This document shows positions 30,921-37,735 of a stretch of DNA of 37,735 nucleotides, one piece after another; position 1 is the first letter of the stretch; each line of letters starts with the position of its first letter. The stretch comes from JACMRI01 sp043778625 (GTDB lineage Bacteria; Bacteroidota; Bacteroidia; UBA4408): positions 1 to 37,735 of the forward strand of contig JAYWFU010000002.1 of assembly GCA_043778625.1 (NCBI GenBank). Direction: 5' to 3'. The notes beneath the pieces are model-generated. The model worked only from the letters and a program-made list of their open reading frames with translations, did not search any database and was not told the origin of the DNA. A program made the translations under genes and the position numbers.

Positions 30921-33446
30921 ATGCGATACATTTATAGTACATTTTTACTTCTAACCACCTTATTTTACTGTGCTACACTTACGTATGCACAAACTAAAAC
31001 TATTACAGGCAAAATACTCGATGGGCAAACCAACGAGTCGGTGCCGTTTGCGAGCGTGCAACTCAAAGGTACTACTATAGGCGCAGTTACCTCGTTTGAG
31101 GGCACTTATTCGCTATCCAATGCTACCTTAACTGATACTATTATAATTACTTGTATTGGTTACGAAACTCAAAAACTTAAAGTAAATAAAGCTCTAGCCA
31201 ACCAAGTTATTGATGTTAAACTTAACCAAAGCAACGTACAATTAACTGAAGTTGTTATTAAGCCTGGCGAAAACCCATCATGGGCTATTATGCGCCAAGT
31301 GCTTGCCCACAAAAGCGATAACGACCCCAAACGATTGCTCAAAGCCTACCAGTACCAAGCCTATACCCGTAGCGAAATGGATATTGACAACTTAGCGCCT
31401 GCTATTAAAAAAAACAAAATTACAGGTAAGGTAGCTCGCTCGGTTGATAATGTTACCCGCATTAACAGTGGCGATAGTGGGCGCATGGTACTACCCCTAT
31501 TCGTAAGCGAAGCCGTGAGCGATTATTTTTATAATGCGCAGCCAGTAAAATTTAAGGAGATAATTAAAAAATCGAAAGTACAAGGTGTAGGTTTTGAGGG
31601 CAATAGTATCATTAATCAGTTTTTGGGGCAGGGCATACAAGGTTTTAATTTTTACAATAATTACATATCGTTATTAAGTAAAGATTTTACTTCGCCCTTG
31701 GCCGAAAGCTGGAAAATTACGTATCGTTATTACTTAATTGATAGTATTGAACTCCATAATAGAACCACCTATTTAATTGAATTTAAACCACGTAACCCAA
31801 TGGATTTAGCATTTGTGGGCAAAATGTGGATTGACAAACAAACCTTTGCATTAGCACAAATAGATGCTACAATAACTAAAGATGCTAACATTAATTTTAT
31901 TGAAAAAATTAAAGTACAGCAGGAGTTTAAATTTATTGATAGCACTGCGTGGATGCAAACTAACGGACGCTTGCTTATTGATGTGGGGCAGTTAAAAGAC
32001 TATGCCTCAGGCGTATTAATTAAAAGCTATACCAGCAATAGTTTTATTAAATTAAATAATACTTTAGGCAAGGAGTTTTTTGATGTACCGTTTCAACAGC
32101 TTGACGACCAACAGGGCGATACCGCCTACTGGAGCAGTGCCCGCCCTTATACCCAAACTGCTGAGGAGCTTGCTGCAATAGCCACCATAGACTCTATAAA
32201 AAGTATTCCGATACTTAAAAAATGGATTAACACCATTGATTTAATTGTAAATACATTTATCCCCGTAGGCAAAATAGAACTAGGGCCATGGCCTTACATT
32301 TATGCCCGGAACAGGTTTGAAGGCGACAGATTTAGAATAGGAATGCGTACCAACGAAAAATTTAGTAAGTGGTGGAATATTCGTAGCCACGTGGCACTAA
32401 GCACTGGCGACCCACATCCGCTCAAATTTAATGTGGATATTGTACGTGTGTTAGCCAAAAAAAAGTATGCTGATATTGGTTTTAGAGTAACGCGCGAGGT
32501 AGAACAAATTGGCTTAAATCCTGACGATGTACTTAATTTTAACAGCGACTTTTCGTATGCGTTATTTGGTGCGTTCTCGCGCTTTGGGCAGTTTAAACGC
32601 CCCTATTATATAAGCGATGTAAATTTATATACTAACTATGAACCTATTAACGGCCTAAGCTTACGTGCCGATTTGCGTGCCAAACATTTTTCGCCTGAGT
32701 TTAAGTTTGCGTATTATGCCCCTGATAATAGTACGCTTCAAAATAGCATCTACACCCACGAAATTACAGGTTTAATACGCTATGCACGAGGCGAGTACGT
32801 AAGCCGTACCAGCCACAACAATGCCGTGCGCCTAACGTTTAATAACAACTACCCTATATTTACCCTGCGCTACACCTATGCTACAAAGGTGCTGGGTGCT
32901 CAGTTTGAGTATCATAAAATATTAGGTAGTATAAGCAAATCGTTTCGTATGGGTATATTAGGGCGTAGTAATGTGGAGTTATTAGGTGGCTATGTACCCA
33001 ACACGGTGCCTTACCCAGTATTGTTTGTGCATCAAGGTAATAAGTCGCCCTTTACTATCGATGCATCTTATAACATGATGGGGTATTTTGAATTTATTAG
33101 TGATAAGTATTTGGCACTACGCTACTACCACGATTTTCAGGGCTTGTTTTTTAACCGAGTACCATTGCTACGCAAGTTGGCGTGGCGTACACACATGGGC
33201 GGTCGCATACTTTATGGGGGTATAAGCAATGCTAATAAAAATATTATTGCACCCTACGACCAAGATAATTATGCGGTAGCGCAAATTCCTCAATTTAATA
33301 ATAACATACCGTATGCTGAGGTTAATTATGGAGTTGATAATATTTTTAAATGCTTATCGGTTGATTTTTTTCATCGCTTAACTTACCTTAGTAACGCTGA
33401 TGCCAAGCCGTTTGGCGTTAAAATAAGTTTTGTAGTTAAGTTGTAA
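30921..33446 (+). CDS. DUF5686 and carboxypeptidase-regulatory-like outer membrane protein
   Basis: 841 residues from the ATG at 30921 (a TTG two codons earlier is in frame but less likely). A signal peptide (about 1-25, ending TYAQ) precedes a carboxypeptidase-regulatory-like beta domain about 27-110 (ITGKILDGQTNESVPFASVQLKGT ... SFEGTYSLS ... CIGYETQ) and then the DUF5686 region with a long C-terminal beta-strand-rich part that probably forms an outer-membrane barrel (ending GVKISFVVKL, terminal hydrophobic residue). Function is unknown; the domain order is that of Bacteroidetes surface proteins. It starts 17 bases after the restriction-modification stop. Confidence 0.85.
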   Translation: MRYIYSTFLLLTTLFYCATLTYAQTKTITGKILDGQTNESVPFASVQLKGTTIGAVTSFEGTYSLSNATLTDTIIITCIGYETQKLKVNKALANQVIDVKLNQSNVQLTEVVIKPGENPSWAIMRQVLAHKSDNDPKRLLKAYQYQAYTRSEMDIDNLAPAIKKNKITGKVARSVDNVTRINSGDSGRMVLPLFVSEAVSDYFYNAQPVKFKEIIKKSKVQGVGFEGNSIINQFLGQGIQGFNFYNNYISLLSKDFTSPLAESWKITYRYYLIDSIELHNRTTYLIEFKPRNPMDLAFVGKMWIDKQTFALAQIDATITKDANINFIEKIKVQQEFKFIDSTAWMQTNGRLLIDVGQLKDYASGVLIKSYTSNSFIKLNNTLGKEFFDVPFQQLDDQQGDTAYWSSARPYTQTAEELAAIATIDSIKSIPILKKWINTIDLIVNTFIPVGKIELGPWPYIYARNRFEGDRFRIGMRTNEKFSKWWNIRSHVALSTGDPHPLKFNVDIVRVLAKKKYADIGFRVTREVEQIGLNPDDVLNFNSDFSYALFGAFSRFGQFKRPYYISDVNLYTNYEPINGLSLRADLRAKHFSPEFKFAYYAPDNSTLQNSIYTHEITGLIRYARGEYVSRTSHNNAVRLTFNNNYPIFTLRYTYATKVLGAQFEYHKILGSISKSFRMGILGRSNVELLGGYVPNTVPYPVLFVHQGNKSPFTIDASYNMMGYFEFISDKYLALRYYHDFQGLFFNRVPLLRKLAWRTHMGGRILYGGISNANKNIIAPYDQDNYAVAQIPQFNNNIPYAEVNYGVDNIFKCLSVDFFHRLTYLSNADAKPFGVKISFVVKL

Positions 33447-33696
33447 TTGTGCATTGTTAATTAAATTTCTACTGCACTAATGGCACGCCTTACGGCAGTA
33501 GTAAGTAATAATGTCAATTATTTGTATAATTAGTGGGTTGTAGCTTGCTTCGGCACTGTAATGGCATTAGTTGTTGAGTAAATTTATTCGTTTTTTTCGT
33601 ATTGCAAAAGCTAGTGTATCCGCCAAATAATAAGTACATTCGCACATCAAAATTTTAACTAATTAATTATCATTATTCATACAACAATTCCACCTC
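33447..33696 (+). other. Intergenic region before secA, no gene seen
   Basis: 250 bases. It contains an inverted pair CTACTGC/GCAGTAG with an 18-base loop near its start and, at about 33,638-33,645, TACATTCG, one mismatch from the -7 consensus TAnnTTTG. The minus strand has a 26-codon ATG frame that is too short to support. It probably carries the secA promoter. Confidence 0.4.
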
Positions 33697-36600
33697 ATGA
33701 TTGAATCAATAACAAAAGTATTCACAAAATTTTTTGGCAAAAAATCAGACCGCGACGTAGCAGCAATACTACCCATAGTTGAACTAATTAAAGCAGAGTA
33801 CGCACAGTTACAATCCTTAACCGACGACCAACTACGGGCGTTTGTACAAGATATTCGTGCGCAAATAAATGAAGCCGTGGCTGCTGACGAAAAAGAAATT
33901 GACGACTTAAAAACTAAAGCAGCTGCCTTGGACGAAGACCAAACTGATCAGCAAGAGGCCATTTATAAAAACATTGACGTACTCAAAAAACGTGTGAAAG
34001 AAACCATAGGAGAGAAGCTCAACGAGTTTCAACCTAAAGCATTTGCAGCGGTTAAAGAAACCGCACGCCGCTTAACTGAAAATACACAATTAACGTTTAC
34101 CGCCAACGAGCGCGATCACGAACTTGCCCGCACCCGTGACTTTGTTACCATTGAGGGCAACAAAGCAATATACGCTAACACGTGGAAAGCCGCAGGCAAC
34201 GATGTGCTATGGAACATGGTACACTACGATGTGCAGTTAATAGGCGGTACGGTATTACACCAAGGTAAAATATCCGAAATGGCTACTGGCGAGGGTAAAA
34301 CCTTAGTGGCTACATTGCCAGTGTTTCTTAATGCGTTGAGCGGTAAGGGCGTACATTTGGTTACAGTAAATACCTATTTATCAAAACGTGATGCGGAGTG
34401 GAATGCCCCATTATTTGAAATGCACGGCATAAGTGTAGATTGTATTGACAAGCACGAACCTAACTCGCAAGCACGCCGCAACGCTTATTTGGCGGACGTT
34501 ACCTACGGTACCAACAACGAATTTGGGTTTGATTACCTGCGCGATAACATGGCCAGCAATCCTACCGACTTAGTACAGCGCGAACATTTTTATGCTATTG
34601 TAGATGAGGTGGATAGTGTATTAATTGATGATGCACGTACGCCATTAATTATATCAGGGCCTACACCTAACGGCGATATACATGAGTTTTTAGAACTTAA
34701 ACCTCGTGTAGAAGTTATTGTAAATGCCCAAAAATCATTAGTAAATACGTTCCTTGCTGATGCTAAACGTTTGTTAGCCCCAGGTACAAGCAAAGCCGAA
34801 CGTGAGGAGGGTAACATAGCTTTACTGCGTGCACACCGTGCTGCACCTAAGAACAAGGCTACCATTAAATTTTTGAGCGAGCCAGGTATGCGTGCCGAAA
34901 TGACTAAAACTGAAGGATTTTACATACAGGACAATAACCGCGAAATGCACAAAATAGATGCGGAATTGTATTACACTATTGACGAAAAAAACAATTCGAT
35001 TGAACTTACCGAAAAAGGGATTAACCTAATTACAGGTAATAGCAACGACACTAGCTTTTTTATACTACCTGATGTTGGTGCATTAATTGTTGAAATTGAG
35101 AAATCGAACGCTACGCCACAAGAAAAAATTGAGCGTAAAGATGCCTTAATGCGTGACTACTCCGTAAAGGCCGACCGCATACACTCAGTAAACCAATTAC
35201 TAAAATCATACACTCTATTTGAGCGCGATGTGGAGTATGTGGTAATGGATAATAAAATTAAAATTGTAGATGAGCAAACGGGTCGTATCCTTGATGGACG
35301 ACGTTATAGCGATGGTTTGCATCAAGCTATTGAAGCCAAAGAAAACGTAACTATTGAAGCTGCCACACAAACGTATGCTACGGTAACGTTGCAAAACTAT
35401 TTCCGTATGTACCACAAACTAGCAGGTATGACGGGTACTGCCGAAACCGAAGCGGGCGAGTTTATGGACATATACAAACTTGATGTAATAGTAATACCTA
35501 CCAACCGTGATATATCTCGTAAGGATAGTAACGACTTAGTGTACAAAACTAAGCGTGAAAAATATAATGCCGTTATTGAGGAAGTTACCAAGCTAGTAGC
35601 TGATAACCGCTCAGTGTTAGTAGGTACAACTTCGGTAGAAATATCGGAATTATTGAGCCGTATGCTCAAGCAACGCAACATTAAGCACAATGTATTAAAT
35701 GCTAAATTACACCAAAAAGAAGCCGAAATTGTAGCTTCGGCGGGGCAAGTAGGTGCCGTAACCATTGCTACCAACATGGCAGGCCGTGGTACGGATATCA
35801 AATTAGCCACAGAAGTTAAAACCGCTGGCGGATTGGCTATTATTGGTACTGAACGCCATGATAGCCGCCGTGTGGACAGGCAGTTACGTGGTCGTTCAGG
35901 TCGCCAAGGTGACCCAGGTTCATCACGCTTTTTTGTGTCGTTAGAAGATGATTTGATGCGTATGTTTGGCTCCGACCGTATTGCCAAAATTATGGATAGA
36001 ATGGGCTTAGAGGAAGGCGAAGTAATTGAACACAGCATGGTAACCAACAGTATTGAGCGTGCGCAGAAAAAAGTGGAGGAAAACAATTTTGGTTCACGCA
36101 AGCGCTTGTTAGAGTACGACGATGTAATGAACCAACAGCGCGAAGCCATATACACAAAGCGTAGGCACGCATTGTTTGGCGAAAAACTTTCAGTGGATAT
36201 TGCCAACATGATATACGATGTGTGTTTTGAAATTGCCGATGTATTTTTGGTAGATAAAGATTACGACAACTTTGTGTTAGAATTAATAAAAGTGCTTTCG
36301 TTAGAATGCCCTGTAACTAAGGACGAGTTTAACAAAGCCACACCCAACGCATTAGCCAATAAGCTATACGATGTAATGATAAAAGGCTACACGCAAAAAA
36401 AACAAATGCAAGCCACGCAAATAGTGCCAGTGGTAGAAAACGTGCACCGTAACTCGCCAGGTATTTACGAAAACATAATGATACCATTTACTGATGGTGC
36501 CAAACAATTAAACGTAATAACACCCATACAAAAAACTTTAGATACACAAGGACGTGAGGCACTACTCTCGTTTGAAAAAGGAGTAATACTAAGTATGATT

Positions 36601-37002
36601 GACGACTCGTGGAAAGAACACTTGCGTGCTATGGACGAGTTAAAACAATCAGTACAAAATGCGGTATATGAACAAAAAGACCCACTGTTAGTATATAAGT
36701 TTGAATCGTTTAAATTGTTTAAACAAATGTTAATGAACGTTAACCGTGAAATAGTGTCGTACCTTGTAAAAGCCGTAGTACCTATTGAGCAACAGCAACA
36801 AATACACGAAGTAAGCGCACCAGTACGTGAGCAAATAGACTTACAAACTTCGCGTGAAGAGTTTGACGAAAACGAGCAAAACCAACCACAAGCTCCACCC
36901 AAACAACAACCTGTACGTGCCGAAGTTAAAATAGGGCGTAACGACCTATGCCCTTGCGGTAGTGGCAAAAAGTTTAAGAGCTGCCATGGGGTTAATGCTT
37001 AA
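33697..37002 (+). CDS. secA: Preprotein translocase ATPase subunit
   Basis: 1,101 residues, the long form usual in Bacteroidetes (about 200 more than E. coli SecA). SecA drives preproteins through SecYEG at the inner membrane. Walker A MATGEGKTLVATL (195-207), DEVDSVLIDDARTPLI (about residues 305-318), GTTSVEISELLSRM and TNMAGRGTDI in the second ATPase domain, and a C-terminal zinc-binding motif NDLCPCGSGKKFKSCHG (about 1083-1099, CxCx8CH) are all present. An additional segment of about 60 residues (about 210-390 region of the ATPase/PPXD) contains low-conservation insertions. The ATG at 33697 gives the normal MIESITKVFTKFFG start. Confidence 0.97.
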   Translation: MIESITKVFTKFFGKKSDRDVAAILPIVELIKAEYAQLQSLTDDQLRAFVQDIRAQINEAVAADEKEIDDLKTKAAALDEDQTDQQEAIYKNIDVLKKRVKETIGEKLNEFQPKAFAAVKETARRLTENTQLTFTANERDHELARTRDFVTIEGNKAIYANTWKAAGNDVLWNMVHYDVQLIGGTVLHQGKISEMATGEGKTLVATLPVFLNALSGKGVHLVTVNTYLSKRDAEWNAPLFEMHGISVDCIDKHEPNSQARRNAYLADVTYGTNNEFGFDYLRDNMASNPTDLVQREHFYAIVDEVDSVLIDDARTPLIISGPTPNGDIHEFLELKPRVEVIVNAQKSLVNTFLADAKRLLAPGTSKAEREEGNIALLRAHRAAPKNKATIKFLSEPGMRAEMTKTEGFYIQDNNREMHKIDAELYYTIDEKNNSIELTEKGINLITGNSNDTSFFILPDVGALIVEIEKSNATPQEKIERKDALMRDYSVKADRIHSVNQLLKSYTLFERDVEYVVMDNKIKIVDEQTGRILDGRRYSDGLHQAIEAKENVTIEAATQTYATVTLQNYFRMYHKLAGMTGTAETEAGEFMDIYKLDVIVIPTNRDISRKDSNDLVYKTKREKYNAVIEEVTKLVADNRSVLVGTTSVEISELLSRMLKQRNIKHNVLNAKLHQKEAEIVASAGQVGAVTIATNMAGRGTDIKLATEVKTAGGLAIIGTERHDSRRVDRQLRGRSGRQGDPGSSRFFVSLEDDLMRMFGSDRIAKIMDRMGLEEGEVIEHSMVTNSIERAQKKVEENNFGSRKRLLEYDDVMNQQREAIYTKRRHALFGEKLSVDIANMIYDVCFEIADVFLVDKDYDNFVLELIKVLSLECPVTKDEFNKATPNALANKLYDVMIKGYTQKKQMQATQIVPVVENVHRNSPGIYENIMIPFTDGAKQLNVITPIQKTLDTQGREALLSFEKGVILSMIDDSWKEHLRAMDELKQSVQNAVYEQKDPLLVYKFESFKLFKQMLMNVNREIVSYLVKAVVPIEQQQQIHEVSAPVREQIDLQTSREEFDENEQNQPQAPPKQQPVRAEVKIGRNDLCPCGSGKKFKSCHGVNA

Positions 37003-37020
37003 TTTAGAAATAAAATAATT

Positions 37021-37419
37021 ATGGCTACAGCAGTATTAATTGAAGATAATGGTAATGAACGAAAGTATCTAATAAATAGTGGAGATCATATTATTCTTAG
37101 ACTAGAGGATGACGATATAATAACATTTTGGGATGTATCAGATAACAAATTTGATGGAGAGTTTAGTTTTCTAGAATCCGAAATTGGTAATAGATATCTA
37201 CTAGCTAGGATGTTTGTTCCTCGCAATTTAATAGGTTCTGGATTAGGAAGAGCCGCAATAGAATTTTTTATTGATGCTAAGTGGGATGCTGTAATTTTTG
37301 CAAGAGATAATGATGGTATTGTGAGAGAAGATGGTAGCAATTTAACAGACGACGCCCCTTTCTTTGTAGGCAAAATGATAGCAGAAGGTTTGTTGGAAGA
37401 AACAATTACTGAAGATTAA
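37021..37419 (+). CDS. Hypothetical protein, possible acetyltransferase-like fold
   Basis: 132 residues, soluble and acidic. The stretch LARMFVPRNLIGSGLGRAAIEFFIDAKWDAV (about 60-90) resembles the acetyl-CoA-binding motif A of GNAT proteins (VxxxxRxxGxGxxxxxxxxxxA), and YLLARMFV-like strand followed by a helix fits it, but the domain is shorter than a normal GNAT and I do not recognise the family. Start 18 bases after the secA stop; a 51-codon gene follows after 11 bases. Base and codon use (AGA, ATA, CTA) differ from secA, so transfer is likely. Its relation to secA is positional only. Confidence 0.62.
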   Translation: MATAVLIEDNGNERKYLINSGDHIILRLEDDDIITFWDVSDNKFDGEFSFLESEIGNRYLLARMFVPRNLIGSGLGRAAIEFFIDAKWDAVIFARDNDGIVREDGSNLTDDAPFFVGKMIAEGLLEETITED

Positions 37420-37430
37420 ATTTGTGTATT

Positions 37431-37586
37431 ATGACAATAGAAGAATTAAACAACCAAAAACAACCAATTATTACAATTGATAAATCTTTAGAACAATATA
37501 AGGGGATAGTTTTATTCCCTGAACAGTTAGCAAAAGCAAACGATGTTCTAAAGCGAACTGGACTACCAAAAACTTCACTTCATTAA
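37431..37586 (+). CDS. Small hypothetical protein, 51 residues
   Basis: The ATG at 37431 opens 51 codons to TAA at 37584-37586. The product is soluble and helical with an acidic start (MTIEELNNQKQPIITIDKSL) and LFPEQLAKANDVLKRTGLPKTSLH at the end; no family recognised. It lies 11 bases after the 132-residue gene and has the same AT-rich codon use, which suggests a two-gene unit. Small size and lack of homology keep confidence moderate. Confidence 0.5.
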   Translation: MTIEELNNQKQPIITIDKSLEQYKGIVLFPEQLAKANDVLKRTGLPKTSLH

Positions 37587-37735
37587 CCTATACGTAACCA
37601 AGAAATTCAGCCCTCGTATTCATTATTAAATTAAATACCCTGCTAGTCCAAGTTGTGCTGTGAATGAATAGCGACTATTTATAGTAGTTATTCAATGTTG
37701 TATAAAAGATGATAGTAGGTCTATCAGTATAGGTG

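Noticed and set aside
33575..33655. 26-codon minus-strand frame in the gap before secA
   Set aside because: Too short, Lys/Arg-rich and without any neighbour support.
37626..37690. Minus-strand end resembling a beta-barrel C-terminus (SFTAQLGLAGYLI then TAA)
   Set aside because: The frame has a TGA only about 21 codons upstream, and no frame links it to the window edge without a shift. Too short to call; may be a gene remnant.

Overview
The window looks like a chromosomal segment of an AT-rich Bacteroidota (Bacteroidetes) species, probably near Chitinophagales/Sphingobacteriales. The signs are family-level: a Bacteroidetes-type fumarate/succinate dehydrogenase pair, a SecA of about 1,100 residues, an OmpA protein with TPR and PD40 propeller, DUF5686, DUF3467 and DUF3817 proteins, AsmA, SufB/SufA, and Bacteroidetes-style promoters (-7 box TAnnTTTG, few Shine-Dalgarno sites). 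Most genes are housekeeping genes. Accessory genes sit singly or in small pockets between them. No rRNA, tRNA, CRISPR array, IS element or origin was seen.

Layout. 1-1605 (+): the 3' end of sdhA, then sdhB, closed by a perfect 26-bp hairpin. 1674-9176 (-): a short-TM-protein ORF and a DUF3592-like gene, then a tightly spaced run transcribed from 9176 downward: two-domain oxidoreductase, DUF4153 membrane protein, queE and a PorE-like OmpA protein. 9393-14954 (+): a single-polypeptide restriction-modification enzyme, a paaG-like enoyl-CoA hydratase, lolD (start corrected) and a large TPR protein. 14962-18023 (-): dxr, an M20 amidohydrolase and radC as an operon. 18141-18431 (+): a DUF3817 protein. 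18451-21456 (-): sufA-like gene, sufB, an orphan ORF and a TonB-C gene with a start-less coding stretch in front. 21612-37586 (+): purD, DUF3467, an accessory pocket (two-TM coiled-coil protein, MNT nucleotidyltransferase, remnant of its HEPN partner), apt (start corrected), AsmA-like protein, a second restriction-modification enzyme, DUF5686 outer-membrane protein, secA, and a two-gene unit of small unknown proteins.

How they work together. Respiration (SdhAB), isoprenoid synthesis (Dxr), purine synthesis and salvage (PurD, Apt), queuosine/7-deazaguanine synthesis (QueE), Fe-S assembly (SufA, SufB) and envelope biogenesis (LolD, SecA, AsmA, DUF5686, PorE-like OmpA) are the core functions. 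Two unrelated type IIG-like restriction-modification enzymes and the HEPN/MNT remnant are the defence or selfish-gene layer.

Four start sites are moved here from the longest possible reading frame: lolD, dxr, DUF3817 and apt. Promoter boxes, a repeat or family length decide them. The DUF4153 and DUF5686 genes are also moved to the nearest ATG. The strongest oddities are the MNT gene whose HEPN partner survives only as a frameshifted stub fused in frame to the apt leader; sufB without sufC/sufD behind it; the TonB-C gene preceded by about 91 open codons with no start; the uncharacterised two-TM coiled-coil protein; and three short ORFs not covered by longer reading frames (49, 37 and 51 codons). 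No complete new multi-gene system could be proven from sequence alone.
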